Positions 1-10,401 of a DNA stretch of 64,000 bases are shown in pieces; the stretch's first letter is position 1; each line of letters starts with the position of its first letter. Made by a program: the position numbers and the translations under genes. The DNA is from Nocardioides ginsengisegetis (GTDB lineage Bacteria; Actinomycetota; Actinomycetes; Propionibacteriales; Nocardioidaceae): NCBI RefSeq assembly GCF_014138045.1, contig NZ_JACGXA010000001.1, forward strand, positions 369,501 to 433,500, read 5' to 3'. A model generated the notes under the pieces. The model was given only the letters and a program-made list of their open reading frames with translations. It did no database searches and was not told the DNA's origin.

Positions 1-413
1 ATCTCCGCGGCCAGGTCGTCCGAGAGGGCCGCGACGGCCTCGCCGAGCTCCTGGGCCGCCCGGACCGCACGGAGGGCGTCGTCCTCCCGCACCTCCGGCA
101 CCCCGAAGACGGCCAGCACGGCGTCGCCGACGAACTTCTCGACCGTCCCGCCGTGCCGCTCGACGGCCGCCCGGGCCACCTCGAAGTAGCGGGTCATCAC
201 GCCCCGGTAGGCCTCGGGGTCCAGCTCCTCGCCCAGCGCGGTCGAGCCGGTGACGTCGGTGAAGAGCAGCGTGACGGTGCGTCGGGTCTCCCGCTCGGCG
301 CCGGTCGGGACCGGCGTGCCGCAGGACAGGCAGAAGCGCGCCTTCGCGGGGAGCTCCTCCCCGCACTGGGCACAGCTGAGACCACCGGGGTCCGGTGGCT
401 GCCCGACCGCCAT
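1..413 (-). CDS. Class III adenylate/guanylate cyclase with N-terminal zinc ribbon (5' part only)
   Basis: The gene reads leftwards from an ATG at 413 and runs off the window, so only about 137 residues are visible. Residues 14-34 form a zinc ribbon with two Cys-x-x-Cys knuckles (CAQC and CLSC). The class III cyclase fold starts next, with TVTLLFTDVTGST holding the first metal-binding Asp and VEKFVGDAVLAVFG holding the second. These motifs normally bind two metals and convert ATP or GTP to a cyclic nucleotide. The catalytic domain is incomplete here, so substrate preference and any C-terminal ATPase or TPR part cannot be judged. It lies 55 bp upstream of the end of the next minus-strand gene and may not belong to that operon. 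Confidence 0.85.
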   Translation of the reverse strand, partial: MAVGQPPDPGGLSCAQCGEELPAKARFCLSCGTPVPTGAERETRRTVTLLFTDVTGSTALGEELDPEAYRGVMTRYFEVARAAVERHGGTVEKFVGDAVLAVFGVPEVREDDALRAVRAAQELGEAVAALSDDLAAE

Positions 414-468
414 GCATCGGATCGTAGGCCCGAACGCCGCCCGTGGCGTCCCCTGTCGGAGTTCGGCC

Positions 469-1761
469 TCAGAGCAGGCCGCGAGCCTTCAGGGCGAGGT
501 AGTGGTCGGCCAGCGCCGGCGGCAGCCGCTCCGCGTCGGCGTCGACGACGTCCACACCGAGCGCCCGGAGCAGGTCGGCCGTGTGCCGGCGCCGCACCAG
601 GACCTGCTCGGCCGCGGCGGCGTCGTACACCTCGTCGACGGTGCCGCGCGTCGCGGCGAGCTGCTCCAGCGCCGGGTCCTTGACCGAGGCCAGCACCACC
701 CGGTGGTGCCGGGTCAGCGCCGGGAGCACCGGCAGCAGCCCCTCCTCGACGGCCGACGGCTCGAGCGGCGTGAGCAGGACGACCAGGGCCCGCTGGCGGC
801 CGAAGCCGGTCACCGCACCCGCCAGGGAGGTCCAGTCGGCCTCGGCGATCACCGGCTCCAGGTCGGCCATGGCCTCCTGCAGGTTGGCAGATACGTCCCG
901 GGCCCCGGCGGACCGCAGTCGCGAGCGCACCCGGCGGTCGCCGGCGACGAAGTCGATGCGGTCGCCGGCCCGGGCGGCGAGCGCGGCGAGCAGCAGAGCG
1001 GCGTCCATGGCGGAGTCGAGGCGCGGCACGTCGTCGACCCGGCCGGCCGACGTCCGCGACGTGTCCAGCACGAGCACCACCCGCCGGTCGCGTTCGGGCT
1101 GCCAGGTCCGCACCACGACGTTGCGGTTGCGGGCGCTGGCCCGCCAGTCGATCGAGCGCACGTCGTCCCCGCGGACGTACTCCCGGAGCGAGTCGAACTC
1201 CGTTCCCTGCCCGCGCACCCGGACCGCCGCCCGGCCGTCGAGCTCGCGCAGCCGGGCGAGTCGGCTGGGCAGGTGCTTGCGGGACTCGAAGGGCGGCAGC
1301 GACCGGACCGCGCCGGCGACCTCGATCGTCCGCTGCCGTGCCGCCAGGCCGAGCGGTCCGCGGCTGCGGACGGTCACACCGATCGCGCGGAGGTCGCCCC
1401 GCCGACGGGGCTGCAGCGGCGTGCGCAGCAGCACCCGGTCACCCGGCCCCAGCCGGACCCGGTGCCGGTTGTCGCTGGCGCCGGCGGTCGGCTGCCACGC
1501 GTCCCGGACCAGGGCGGTCACCGTGCGGCGACCGTCGTTGGTGGCCACCACGAGGGTCTCGGTCGGGTGCCCCATCCGGACCGTGCCCACCGGCCGGCGG
1601 TGCATCGTGACCGACGCCGGTGGCGGCGCGACCACCCAGTCGACGAGGACCGCGACCCCGACCGCGAGCACCCACAGCCAGACCGTGCCCAGGGACGGTC
1701 GCAGCACCACCGGGACCAGGCCCAGGAGGAGCAGGAGGGGGACGCGGCCGGAGAGTGCCAT
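469..1761 (-). CDS. DUF58 domain membrane protein
   Basis: A 430-residue protein starting at MALSGRVPLL. The reading frame stays open further upstream, but that stretch overlaps the moxR-like gene. The chosen ATG overlaps the upstream stop by one base (TGATG), which supports coupling. Two hydrophobic helices lie near residues 6-45. The DUF58 core follows, with the signature around GTEFDSLREYVRGDD and a von Willebrand A-like strand VVLVLDTSRTS with the DxS metal site. DUF58 proteins usually pair with MoxR ATPases in the assembly or activation of envelope or metal-dependent complexes. The precise target here is unknown. It is the second gene of a five-gene minus-strand cluster. Confidence 0.88.
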   Translation of the reverse strand: MALSGRVPLLLLLGLVPVVLRPSLGTVWLWVLAVGVAVLVDWVVAPPPASVTMHRRPVGTVRMGHPTETLVVATNDGRRTVTALVRDAWQPTAGASDNRHRVRLGPGDRVLLRTPLQPRRRGDLRAIGVTVRSRGPLGLAARQRTIEVAGAVRSLPPFESRKHLPSRLARLRELDGRAAVRVRGQGTEFDSLREYVRGDDVRSIDWRASARNRNVVVRTWQPERDRRVVLVLDTSRTSAGRVDDVPRLDSAMDAALLLAALAARAGDRIDFVAGDRRVRSRLRSAGARDVSANLQEAMADLEPVIAEADWTSLAGAVTGFGRQRALVVLLTPLEPSAVEEGLLPVLPALTRHHRVVLASVKDPALEQLAATRGTVDEVYDAAAAEQVLVRRRHTADLLRALGVDVVDADAERLPPALADHYLALKARGLL

Positions 1762-2756
1762 CAGCGGGGGACCGGCACCGAGCCGAGGGCGCTGGCGAGC
1801 ACCTGGCCGACGTCGACACCCTCGAGCTCGGCCTCGGGCCGCAGCCCCAGCCGGTGCACCAGGGTGGCGTGCGCGAGCGCCTTCACGTCGTCGGGCGTCA
1901 CGAAGTCGCGCCCCGTCAGCCACGCCCAGGCCCGCGCGGCCCGGAGCAGCGCGGTGGCGCCGCGCGGGCTGACGCCCAGGCTGAGCGAGGGGGAGTCGCG
2001 CGTGGCCCGGGCGATGTCGACGATGTAGCCGGCCACCTCGGGGGACACCTGCACCTGCCCGACGGCTGCCCGCCCGGCCGCGATGTCGTCGGCCCCCGCC
2101 ACGGCGCGTACGCCGGCCCCCGCGACGTCGCGCGGGTCGAAGCCGTCGGCGTGCCGCCGCAGGATCTCGAGCTCGGCGGTGCGCTCCGGGATGGGGAGCA
2201 CCACCTTCAGCAGGAACCGGTCCAGCTGTGCCTCGGGCAGGGGGTAGGTGCCTTCGTACTCGACCGGGTTCTGGGTCGCCGCGACCAGGAACGGTCGCGG
2301 CAGCGGACGCGAGACCCCGTCGACCGAGACCTGACCCTCCTCCATCGCCTCGAGCAGCGCCGACTGGGTCTTCGGCGGCGTCCGGTTGATCTCGTCGGCG
2401 AGCAGCAGGTTGGTGAAGACCGGCCCCTCGCGGAACGTCAGCTCACCCTGCCGGCTGTCGATCACCATCGACCCCGTGATGTCGCCGGGCATCAGGTCGG
2501 GGGTGAACTGCACCCGACGGGTGTCCACCGACAGCGACGCGGCCAGGGTCCGCACCAGCAGGGTCTTCGCCGTGCCCGGCACGCCCTCCATCAGCACGTG
2601 ACCGCCGCAGAGCAGCGCCACGAGCAGGCCGGAGACCGCAGCGTCCTGCCCGACGACGGCCTTGGCGACCTCGGCGCGGACGGCGGCCAGCCGTTCGCGG
2701 GCCGCCTCGCCGGCAGGGGCTGCCACGGTGGTGGTGGGGGATGGCTGCTCGCTCAT
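1761..2756 (-). CDS. MoxR family AAA+ ATPase
   Basis: 331 residues with the AAA_3 (MoxR) layout: Walker A GVPGTAKT at 58-65, Walker B LLLADEINRT with D121 and E122, and a C-terminal lid. MoxR ATPases act as chaperones that load or activate partner proteins, very often DUF58/VWA proteins encoded next door, as here. It overlaps the DUF4350 gene upstream by 4 bp and the DUF58 gene downstream by 1 bp, so the three are almost certainly cotranscribed and translationally coupled. The N-terminal 15 residues are Pro/Thr-rich and not part of the fold. Confidence 0.93.
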   Translation of the reverse strand: MSEQPSPTTTVAAPAGEAARERLAAVRAEVAKAVVGQDAAVSGLLVALLCGGHVLMEGVPGTAKTLLVRTLAASLSVDTRRVQFTPDLMPGDITGSMVIDSRQGELTFREGPVFTNLLLADEINRTPPKTQSALLEAMEEGQVSVDGVSRPLPRPFLVAATQNPVEYEGTYPLPEAQLDRFLLKVVLPIPERTAELEILRRHADGFDPRDVAGAGVRAVAGADDIAAGRAAVGQVQVSPEVAGYIVDIARATRDSPSLSLGVSPRGATALLRAARAWAWLTGRDFVTPDDVKALAHATLVHRLGLRPEAELEGVDVGQVLASALGSVPVPR

Positions 2757-3871
2757 GAACGGCGTACCTCTCTGTCGAGTGCGGCCAGCTGGGTGGCCAG
2801 GGCGATCAGGTCGTGGTCGTTGCCCGGGGCTCGCGCGCCCGGCCCGAGGAGGGCCTCGACGTCGGCGACCGGGCGACCGGTGTGCCGGGCCACGTCACGG
2901 ACGAGCGTGGCGGGATCGGGATGGCCGAGCCGGAGCCGCTCGGCGGCCCGGGTCCGGGCGGCGCTGCGCAGCGCCTCGGCGGCGTGGGTGCGGTCGCCGG
3001 CCTTGCGGTAGAGCCGGCCGCGGCTCCGCGTGGTCTCGATGGCCTTCACGACGACCGGCAGCGGCTCGGTGGCCAGCGGCCCGAGCCGGCGCGCCCGCCA
3101 CAGCACCAGAGCCACCACGGTGATGGCGCCGAGCCACAGCCCGGGCCGGATCCAGCGGGGGAGCAGGGTCTGGAGGCTCACGCCGTCGTCGCCGACGAGG
3201 TCGTCGACGCTCGGGACGTACCAGACGAGCCGGTCGTGCCCGCCCAGCAGGCGCAGCACCACCGCCGCGTTGTCGGCCCGGAGGATCTCGTCGTTGTCCA
3301 GCGCGTCGGCGGCGCCCAGCAGGACCACGCCCGGCCGGGCCTCGGCCAGCAGCGTGCCGTGCTTCCCGGGGAAGCAGCCCCCGTCGACGGGGTACTCCAG
3401 GGCGTGGTCGACCTGCAGCCGCAGCCCGTCGTACGTCGGGTCGGAGCAGTCCGCGGCACGCGGGGAGCCGAGCGAGACCTGGTAGGGCAGCTGGCTCACG
3501 CCGAACGCCTTGGTCGTGCCCGGCCCCGGGCCGGCGAGCACGAGGTCGGCGTCGCCGGTCGCGCGGAGCAGCCGCCGGGTCGTGCTCGCGCCGAGCTGCT
3601 CGGTCGAGGTGACGAGCACGGTCGTGCCGGGCCCGGTGTCGGCGGCGTCGAGCGCGTCGGCGCCGCGCGCCACGGACACGTCGACGCCGTGGTCGGCCAG
3701 GACCCGGGCCAGGGCCTGGGCGCCCGCCGGGTCGGGGTTGTCGGGGTCGAGCGGCGTGGTGGTGCGCACGCCCGAGCCGAGCAGGACGACCACGACCACC
3801 GCGGCCACGAGCCCACCCGCGATCAGGAACGAGGTACGTCGCTCGCGCACCCATGTGCCGGCCCGGGTCAC
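2753..3871 (-). CDS. DUF4350 domain membrane protein
   Basis: 372 residues. An N-terminal transmembrane helix (about 14-33) is followed by an extracytoplasmic domain of about 220 residues, a second helix (LWLGAITVVALVLW, about 245-262) and a cytoplasmic tail rich in Arg. The domain order and the position between MoxR and DUF4129 genes match the actinobacterial DUF4350 family. The extracellular part resembles a class I glutamine amidotransferase-like fold in known members, but I see no catalytic triad to claim activity. It overlaps its neighbours by 4 bp on each side. Confidence 0.82.
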   Translation of the reverse strand: MTRAGTWVRERRTSFLIAGGLVAAVVVVVLLGSGVRTTTPLDPDNPDPAGAQALARVLADHGVDVSVARGADALDAADTGPGTTVLVTSTEQLGASTTRRLLRATGDADLVLAGPGPGTTKAFGVSQLPYQVSLGSPRAADCSDPTYDGLRLQVDHALEYPVDGGCFPGKHGTLLAEARPGVVLLGAADALDNDEILRADNAAVVLRLLGGHDRLVWYVPSVDDLVGDDGVSLQTLLPRWIRPGLWLGAITVVALVLWRARRLGPLATEPLPVVVKAIETTRSRGRLYRKAGDRTHAAEALRSAARTRAAERLRLGHPDPATLVRDVARHTGRPVADVEALLGPGARAPGNDHDLIALATQLAALDREVRRS

Positions 3872-4470
3872 CGGACCGCCGCCAGCTCGTCGTCGAGCGC
3901 CAGCACGCCGCCCACCTGGTCGGCCGTGGCCGACCGGTGGCCGTAGAGCACCGAGTCGAACAGCAGCGCGGAGCCGTCCACCCGCTCCCGCTGCAGGGGG
4001 TACGTCGATCCCAGCTGCCCGGCGACCTCGTGCGCGGTCGCGCCGGGGGCGTCATCGAGCCGTCCCCGCTCGACCTCCCGGGCCGTGAGGGCCCGGAAGC
4101 CGTCGACGAGGGCGTCCTCGTGGCGGCCCTGCGCCAGGGCCTCCTCGGCCCGGCGGCGCAGCTCGGCCGCCGTCACGGCCTCGTCGGTCAGCACCGACCG
4201 CGACTCCGGCTCCGCCTGCGGAGCCCGCCGGGCCCGGGACACCAGCCAGCCCAGCCCGAGCGCGAGGGCCAGGAAGACCACGATCGCGGCGAACGTCGAC
4301 AGCGGCGGGGCCTGCGACGCGGCGTCGATGCCGCGCCCGACCTGGCGCTGCAGCCAGCCGATCACCTGCTCGACGACGTTCGTGCGGTGGTACTCGGCGT
4401 GCAGCAGCTCGCGGCGCAGCCAGGACCGGGCCTCGTCGGCCGAGGGGTCCAGCGGCGGGGCGGGCAGCAT
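3868..4470 (-). CDS. DUF4129 domain membrane protein
   Basis: 200 residues starting MLPAPPLDPS. The frame is open far upstream, but this ATG overlaps the preceding stop by one base (TGATG), the same arrangement as the DUF58 start. One transmembrane helix (STFAAIVVFLALALGLGWLV, about 63-83) separates an N-terminal outer segment from a C-terminal DUF4129 helical domain with the typical GFRALTARE and HEVAGQL stretches. DUF4129 domains also occur fused to transglutaminase-like proteins in the same MoxR/DUF58 systems. Role unknown beyond membership of this module. Confidence 0.82.
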   Translation of the reverse strand: MLPAPPLDPSADEARSWLRRELLHAEYHRTNVVEQVIGWLQRQVGRGIDAASQAPPLSTFAAIVVFLALALGLGWLVSRARRAPQAEPESRSVLTDEAVTAAELRRRAEEALAQGRHEDALVDGFRALTAREVERGRLDDAPGATAHEVAGQLGSTYPLQRERVDGSALLFDSVLYGHRSATADQVGGVLALDDELAAVR

Positions 4471-5543
4471 CACGAGGCGGTCAGCCCTGCCCGGGTCATC
4501 AGCTCGACGTCGTACGCCTCCTTGCGCATCCGCTGGTCGAGGTACTGCAGGGAGGCCACCGCGGTGGTGAACGGGGCGACGAAGGCGGCCGAGATGACCG
4601 AGGTCAGCGCGTTGGTGAGCACCAGGCCGAGCACGGCGAACTTCGTCGACCCGGCGCCCGCGAGGATGCCCTGCCCGACGAGGGAGACCGGCATGGCCAG
4701 CATGCCGCCGGCGATCTGGCCGATGACCACGGTCAGCAGGGCGATGCCGAAGGTCCGCCAGAACTGCCTGCGGGTCAGCCGGAAGCCGCGACCGATGGCC
4801 CCGCCGATGCCGACGTCCTCGAGCATGAGCGCGGGGACGGGCAGGTAGTAGACGCGGATCCAGAACCAGCACATGCCGGCCAGGAAGAGCGGCACGCTGA
4901 CCAGGCCGTAGACCACGATCTGCCAGGTCTTGAGGAAGAGGACGACCGGCACCCAGCTGAGCGCGTAGACCAGGAAGATCCCGGTGACCATCAACCCGAG
5001 CAGCACGGTCAGCCCGATCAGGCGCCAGCGCTTGCCGCGGGTCGCGGCCCACGCCTCGCCGAGGGTCAGGCGCCGGCCGATCGCCGCCGCTGCGGTCACG
5101 TGGGCGATCATCCCCGTGACCAGCACCAGGCCGATCGTCTGCAGGATCGAGCCGAGCCCGAGCGAGCCGAAGGACCCGATCAGCCCCGCGATGTCGGCGG
5201 TCGAGGTCGAGCCGTCGGTGCGGTCGAGGGAGAGGTCGACGGTCCAGGTCAGCACCGCGGTGACGAGCACCGGGATCGCCATCGACACCGCGGCGACCAG
5301 CACGGCGCTGCCGACGGTCGCCTTCGGGTTGAACCGGATGATCCGGAACGCCGCGTCGTACATGTCCGAGAGCCCGAGCGGTCGCAGCGGCATGGCGCCG
5401 GGCTTGTGCGCGGCGCCGAGCATCCCGGGCGCCCAGCCCGGCTGCGGCGGGCCGACGGGCGGCCCCCAGCGGGGCGGCGGCGGGGGCGGTTCCTGGCCCG
5501 GGGTGCTGCCTCCCGGAGGCGGGTACCACTCGTGCCCGGACAT
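4470..5543 (-). CDS. Multi-pass membrane protein, glycerophosphodiesterase membrane-domain-like
   Basis: 357 residues. The ATG at 5543 is chosen because GAGGGGG precedes it at good spacing; the frame is open far upstream. The N-terminal 60 residues are Pro/Gly-rich (MSGHEWYPPPGG, then a run of prolines) and look like a disordered cytosolic tail. They are followed by about six hydrophobic segments. The region SDMYDAAFRIIRFNPK and the later RGFRLTRRQFW motif are typical of the GDPD membrane-domain / DUF7544-like proteins found in actinobacteria. No phosphodiesterase catalytic domain is attached. It heads the minus-strand five-gene cluster and its stop overlaps the DUF4129 start. Confidence 0.8.
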   Translation of the reverse strand: MSGHEWYPPPGGSTPGQEPPPPPPRWGPPVGPPQPGWAPGMLGAAHKPGAMPLRPLGLSDMYDAAFRIIRFNPKATVGSAVLVAAVSMAIPVLVTAVLTWTVDLSLDRTDGSTSTADIAGLIGSFGSLGLGSILQTIGLVLVTGMIAHVTAAAAIGRRLTLGEAWAATRGKRWRLIGLTVLLGLMVTGIFLVYALSWVPVVLFLKTWQIVVYGLVSVPLFLAGMCWFWIRVYYLPVPALMLEDVGIGGAIGRGFRLTRRQFWRTFGIALLTVVIGQIAGGMLAMPVSLVGQGILAGAGSTKFAVLGLVLTNALTSVISAAFVAPFTTAVASLQYLDQRMRKEAYDVELMTRAGLTAS

Positions 5544-5783
5544 AGGATTCCCCCTCGTGACGTGCGCCTTTCCGGCGGGCCCACATCCTGTCAGGTCGGG
5601 CCCTTTCGGGCGCCACCGATCGGATTTGGCCTGAGGCGGGATGTCTGCCAAGATAGTCCGGTTGCTCCGGCGGGTTGTCGGAGTGCGGCACATCTTGACT
5701 ACTGAATCGCGTCTCCTGGACTGAATCGGTGGTTGGCGTGCGGCCGCACCGTTCCTGCAGCGATGCAGGGGGAGACCCGATGA

Positions 5784-5803
5784 GCCCGACGAACCCGTCG
5801 GGC
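5784..5803 (+). promoter_or_regulatory. Perfect hairpin in the S10 operon leader
   Basis: GCCCGACG (5784-5791) and CGTCGGGC (5796-5803) form an 8-bp perfect stem with an AACC tetraloop about 200 nt before rpsJ. No T-run follows, so it is not an obvious intrinsic terminator. It may be part of a structured S10 leader; a role in L4-type autoregulation is inference only. Confidence 0.45.
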
Positions 5804-5872
5804 GCCCACAACGAATGAAGCAGGACCGCGGTCTTGTGTTGCGCCTTTTCAGTTCCACCAGGTGCGACACGC

Positions 5873-5889
5873 CCGACCGCGGGGGTCGG
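5873..5889 (+). promoter_or_regulatory. Second hairpin in the S10 operon leader
   Basis: CCGACC (5873-5878) pairs with GGTCGG (5884-5889) across a GCGGG loop, about 120 nt before the rpsJ start. Together with the 5784-5803 stem it suggests a structured 5' leader. Function not shown. Confidence 0.35.
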
Positions 5890-6007
5890 CCGAAAGGCTG
5901 GCGCTTCACGGGCGGAGCAGGGCGGCAGGGCCTCACCCGGGGGCCTGTCGAGAAGGCACAGCACGCGGTACCACCCGGTACAGACTGACTAAGGACGAGA
6001 GAGACCT

Positions 6008-6316
6008 ATGGCGGGACAGAAGATCCGCATCAGGCTCAAGGCCTATGACCACGAGGTGATCGACACCTCGGCGCGCAAGATCGTGGACACCGTCACCCGC
6101 ACGGGTGCCAAGGTCGCCGGCCCTGTGCCGCTGCCGACCGAGAAGAACGTGTACTGCGTCATCCGCTCGCCCCACAAGTACAAGGACAGCCGCGAGCACT
6201 TCGAGATGCGCACCCACAAGCGCCTCATCGACATCATCGACCCCACGCCGAAGACGGTCGACTCGCTCATGCGCCTCGACCTGCCTGCCGGTGTCGACAT
6301 CGAGATCAAGCTCTGA
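6008..6316 (+). CDS. rpsJ: 30S ribosomal protein S10
   Basis: 102 residues, full length for the family. It begins [19 protein letters not shown] and ends [10 protein letters not shown], the standard S10 ends. S10 sits in the head of the 30S subunit and also serves as NusE in antitermination. First gene of a long plus-strand ribosomal cluster in the classical order; rplC follows after 11 bp. The start is fixed by the purine-rich ribosome binding site in 5991-6004. Confidence 0.98.
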   Translation: MAGQKIRIRLKAYDHEVIDTSARKIVDTVTRTGAKVAGPVPLPTEKNVYCVIRSPHKYKDSREHFEMRTHKRLIDIIDPTPKTVDSLMRLDLPAGVDIEIKL

Positions 6317-6327
6317 GGTCTGACGAG

Positions 6328-6987
6328 ATGACTTTCGAACGTAACGTGAAGGGCCTGCTGGGCACCAAGCTCGGCATGACCCAGCTCTGGGACGAGAACA
6401 ACCGCGTCGTCCCCGTGACCGTGATCGCCGCGAGCACCAACGTGGTCACCCAGGTCCGCCAGCCCGAGACCGACGGCTACAACGCCGTCCAGGTCGGCTT
6501 CGGCGAGATCGAGGGCCGCAAGGTGACGAAGCCGCAGGCCGGTCACTTCACCAAGGCCGGTACGACCCCGCGTCGTCACCTGGTCGAGATCCGCACCGCT
6601 GACGCCTCCACCTACTCGGTGGGCCAGGAGCTCGGTGTCGACACCTTCGCCGCTGGCGAGGAGATCGACGTCACCGGCACCAGCAAGGGCAAGGGCTTCG
6701 CCGGAACGATGAAGCGTCACGGCTTCTCCGGCGTGTCCGCGTCGCACGGTGCGCACCGCAACCACCGCAAGCCCGGTTCCATCGGTGCCTGCGCCACGCC
6801 GGGCCGCGTCTTCAAGGGAATGCGCATGTCCGGCCGGATGGGTAACGACACCGTCACCACCCAGAACGTCACCGTGCACGCGGTCGACGCCGAGAAGGGC
6901 CTGATCCTGCTCAAGGGTGCCGTTCCCGGCCCCAAGGGTGGTCTCGTCGTGCTCCGCTCGGCCGCCAAGAAGACTCAGGAGGCCTGA
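6328..6987 (+). CDS. rplC: 50S ribosomal protein L3
   Basis: 219 residues beginning [19 protein letters not shown], the usual actinobacterial L3 start. The [16 protein letters not shown] loop ([20 protein letters not shown]) that reaches the peptidyl transferase region is intact. L3 nucleates 50S assembly near the 3' end of 23S rRNA. rplD starts 3 bp after its stop. Confidence 0.98.
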   Translation: MTFERNVKGLLGTKLGMTQLWDENNRVVPVTVIAASTNVVTQVRQPETDGYNAVQVGFGEIEGRKVTKPQAGHFTKAGTTPRRHLVEIRTADASTYSVGQELGVDTFAAGEEIDVTGTSKGKGFAGTMKRHGFSGVSASHGAHRNHRKPGSIGACATPGRVFKGMRMSGRMGNDTVTTQNVTVHAVDAEKGLILLKGAVPGPKGGLVVLRSAAKKTQEA

Positions 6988-6989
6988 GC

Positions 6990-7682
6990 ATGGCTACCAA
7001 GACCGCCAAGGGTGCGAAGACCGTCAAGGTCGACCTCCCCGCCGAGATCTTCGACGTCGACGTCAGCATCGCCGTGATGCACCAGGTCGTCGTCGCGCAG
7101 CAGGCTGCTGCTCGTCAGGGCACGCACTCCACCAAGCGCCGCGGTGAAGTCCGCGGTGGTGGCCGCAAGCCCTACAAGCAGAAGGGCACCGGCCGCGCCC
7201 GTCAGGGCTCGACCCGCGCTCCGCAGTTCGCCGGCGGTGGCGTCGTGCACGGCCCCAAGCCGCGCGACTACGACCAGCGCACCCCCAAGAAGATGAAGGC
7301 CGCCGCCCTGCGTGGTGCCCTCACCGACCGCGCCCGCAACGACCGCATCCACGTGGTCGACAGCCTGGTCTCCGGCGACAAGCCGTCGACCAAGCTGGCG
7401 CTGGCCACTCTTGCGGACATCTCGACCCGTGCCCACGTCCTCGTGGTGCTCGAGCGCACCGACGCGATCACCTGGCTCTCGCTGCGCAACGCGCCGCAGG
7501 TCCACATCGTCGCCGTCGACCAGCTCAACACCCGCGACGTGCTCGTGTCCGACGACGTGGTCTTCACCAAGGGCGCGTACGACGCACTCGTCTCCGGCAC
7601 CGCCTCGGCGACCGAGCGCAAGGCCAGCATCGTCGAGGCTCCGGCCGCCGACGCTGTGACTGACGAGGAGGCCTCCAAGTGA
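6990..7682 (+). CDS. rplD: 50S ribosomal protein L4
   Basis: 230 residues. The exit-tunnel extension with [20 protein letters not shown] is intact, followed by the globular domain. L4 lines the peptide exit tunnel, and in some bacteria also represses the S10 operon. The N-terminus ([19 protein letters not shown]) and the Ala/Glu-rich C-terminal tail are slightly longer than in E. coli (201 residues), as usual for this group. It overlaps rplW by 4 bp (GTGA). Confidence 0.97.
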   Translation: MATKTAKGAKTVKVDLPAEIFDVDVSIAVMHQVVVAQQAAARQGTHSTKRRGEVRGGGRKPYKQKGTGRARQGSTRAPQFAGGGVVHGPKPRDYDQRTPKKMKAAALRGALTDRARNDRIHVVDSLVSGDKPSTKLALATLADISTRAHVLVVLERTDAITWLSLRNAPQVHIVAVDQLNTRDVLVSDDVVFTKGAYDALVSGTASATERKASIVEAPAADAVTDEEASK

Positions 7683-7984
7683 GCACCCTGCACAAGGACC
7701 ACCGCGACATCCTGCTCGCGCCGGTCGTGTCCGAGAAGAGCTACGGCCTCCTCGACGCCAACAAGTACACCTTCATCGTGCGTCCCGACGCCAACAAGAC
7801 CGAGATCAAGATCGCGGTCGAGAAGATCTTCGGCGTCAAGGTCACCTCGGTGAACACGATCAACCGCCAGGGCAAGACGCGTCGCACGAAGAACGGCCTG
7901 GGCAAGCGTGCCGACACCAAGCGCGCGATCGTCAGCCTCGCTGAGGGCCACCGCATCGACATCTTCGGAGGTCCGGTCTCCTGA
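7679..7984 (+). CDS. rplW: 50S ribosomal protein L23
   Basis: 101 residues with a GTG start inside the rplD stop (GTGA overlap). It contains the L23 core [21 protein letters not shown] and the [16 protein letters not shown] extension. L23 lies at the tunnel exit and docks trigger factor and SRP. The overlap implies translational coupling to L4. Confidence 0.97.
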   Translation: MSTLHKDHRDILLAPVVSEKSYGLLDANKYTFIVRPDANKTEIKIAVEKIFGVKVTSVNTINRQGKTRRTKNGLGKRADTKRAIVSLAEGHRIDIFGGPVS

Positions 7985-8011
7985 CCGGGCTCCTGACTGA
8001 GGACTGAAGAC

Positions 8012-8848
<837 letters not shown>

Positions 8849-8853
8849 ACGAG

Positions 8854-9135
8854 ATGCCTCGCAGCCTGAAGAAGGGCCCCTTCGTCGACGGCCACCTGCA
8901 GAAGAAGGTGGACGCGGAGAACGACAAGGGCTCTCACAACGTCATCAAGACCTGGTCGCGCCGTTCCATGATCGTGCCCGACATGATCGGTCACACGATT
9001 GCCGTGCACGACGGTCGCAAGCACGTTCCCGTGTTCGTGACCGACGCGATGGTCGGCCACAAGCTCGGGGAGTTCGCTCCCACCCGCACCTACCGCGGGC
9101 ACGTGAAGGAAGACAGGAAGGGACGTCGTCGATGA
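8854..9135 (+). CDS. rpsS: 30S ribosomal protein S19
   Basis: 93 residues, [20 protein letters not shown] to the basic tail [10 protein letters not shown]19 sits in the 30S head and contacts S13. It follows rplB by 5 bp, and its TGA overlaps the rplV ATG (ATGA), so S19 and L22 are coupled. Confidence 0.98.
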   Translation: MPRSLKKGPFVDGHLQKKVDAENDKGSHNVIKTWSRRSMIVPDMIGHTIAVHDGRKHVPVFVTDAMVGHKLGEFAPTRTYRGHVKEDRKGRRR

Positions 9136-9557
9136 GCACCACTGAGCGCAACCGCGTCAGCGCGCGCCGCGAGTCTCTCCTCGGCGACCAGCCGGGAGCC
9201 TTCGCGTCCGCCCGCTTCGTGCGGATCACGCCGATGAAGGCCCGCCGGGTCGTGGACATGGTCCGCGGCATGCACGTCGACGAGGCCCTGGCCCTGCTGC
9301 AGTTCGCGCCGCAGGCCGCCTCGGAGACCGTCTACAAGGTGCTCGAGAGCGCGATCGCCAACGCCGAGACCACTGAGGGTCTCGACGCCGGCGACCTGGT
9401 CGTCTCCGTCGCCCAGGTGGACGAGGGTCCGACCATGAAGCGCTGGCGTCCGCGTGCCCAGGGCCGCGCGACGCGCATCAACAAGCGCACGAGCCACATC
9501 ACCCTGGCGGTTCAGCCCGCCGGTGCCGTGGCACTGAAGAAGGGACGGAAGGCCTGA
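9132..9557 (+). CDS. rplV: 50S ribosomal protein L22
   Basis: 141 residues. The frame is open to 8712, but the real start is the ATG at 9132 that overlaps the rpsS stop by 4 bp, giving [17 protein letters not shown]. It has the L22 core [16 protein letters not shown] and the beta-hairpin [21 protein letters not shown] that reaches into the exit tunnel. The N-terminus is about 25 residues longer than in E. coli. Its stop overlaps the rpsC ATG by one base. Confidence 0.96.
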   Translation: MSTTERNRVSARRESLLGDQPGAFASARFVRITPMKARRVVDMVRGMHVDEALALLQFAPQAASETVYKVLESAIANAETTEGLDAGDLVVSVAQVDEGPTMKRWRPRAQGRATRINKRTSHITLAVQPAGAVALKKGRKA

Positions 9558-10396
9558 TGGGCCAGAAGATCAACCCGAACGGCTTCCGCCTCGGCATCTC
9601 CACGGACCACAAGTCCCGCTGGTACGCCGACAAGCTCTACAAGTCGTACGTCGGCGAGGACGTCGCCATCCGCAAGCTGCTCTCCAAGGGCATGGAGCGG
9701 GCCGGCATCTCCAAGGTCGAGATCGAGCGCACCCGTGACCGAGTCCGTGTGGACATCCACACCGCGCGTCCCGGCATCGTGATCGGTCGCCGTGGCGCCG
9801 AGGCCGACCGCATCCGTGGCGAGCTCGAGAAGCTCACGGGCAAGCAGGTCCAGCTGAACATCCTCGAGGTCAAGAACCCCGAGATCGACGCGCAGCTGGT
9901 TGCCCAGGGCGTCGCCGAGCAGCTGTCCGGCCGCGTGCAGTTCCGTCGTGCCATGCGCAAGGCGATGCAGACCTCGATGCGTTCGGGTGCCAAGGGCATC
10001 CGGATCCAGTGCTCGGGCCGCCTCAACGGCGCCGAGATGTCGCGCACCGAGTTCTACCGCGAGGGCCGCGTCCCGCTGCACACGCTGCGTGCCGACATCG
10101 ACTACGGCTTCTACGAGGCCCGCACGACCTTCGGCCGCATCGGCGTGAAGGTCTGGATCTACAAGGGCGAGGTGTCCGGCTCCCGTGCCGAGCGCCAGGC
10201 CCAGGCCGCTGCTCGCGCCGGTGTCCCCGGTCGCGGCGGCCGTCCGACCCGTGGCAACGAGCGTGGCGGCGAGCGCCCCAGCCGTGGCTCGCGTGGCGAC
10301 CGTCCGACCCGTTCGGACCGTGGCACCGACGCTCCGGCGACCGAGGCTCCGGCCGAGGCCGCTGCTCCCGCCGCTGACTCCGGTAAGGAGGCCTGA
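9557..10396 (+). CDS. rpsC: 30S ribosomal protein S3, with Arg/Gly-rich and Ala/Pro-rich C-terminal tail
   Basis: 279 residues. The KH domain with [16 protein letters not shown] (GxxG loop) and the C-terminal S3 domain are complete by about residue 210. The last 65 or so residues are a low-complexity tail of repeated [14 protein letters not shown] blocks, then Ala/Pro/Glu. E. coli S3 has 233 residues, so the tail is the extra part; such tails are common in actinobacteria. S3 helps form the mRNA entry channel. Confidence 0.97.
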   Translation: MGQKINPNGFRLGISTDHKSRWYADKLYKSYVGEDVAIRKLLSKGMERAGISKVEIERTRDRVRVDIHTARPGIVIGRRGAEADRIRGELEKLTGKQVQLNILEVKNPEIDAQLVAQGVAEQLSGRVQFRRAMRKAMQTSMRSGAKGIRIQCSGRLNGAEMSRTEFYREGRVPLHTLRADIDYGFYEARTTFGRIGVKVWIYKGEVSGSRAERQAQAAARAGVPGRGGRPTRGNERGGERPSRGSRGDRPTRSDRGTDAPATEAPAEAAAPAADSGKEA

Positions 10397-10401
10397 GCCC
10401 C

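Larger units (their letters stand above)
5544..6007 (+). other. Divergent intergenic region and S10 operon leader
   Basis: 464 bp without a gene between the minus-strand membrane-protein gene and rpsJ. It should hold promoters for both directions. A TTGACT at 5695-5700 could be a -35 for the ribosomal operon, but no convincing -10 lies 16-18 nt after it. On the minus strand TATCTT at 5655-5650 could be a -10. The rpsJ-proximal half contains two clean hairpins (listed separately) and ends in a purine-rich ribosome binding site, AAGGACGAGAGAG, before the ATG at 6008. Confidence 0.6.

Noticed and set aside
3868..5964. A 698-residue minus-strand frame including the DUF4129 protein
   Set aside because: The upstream 498 codons are low-complexity Arg/Pro/Ala in the wrong frame of the membrane-protein gene. 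The TGATG overlap gives the true start at 4470.
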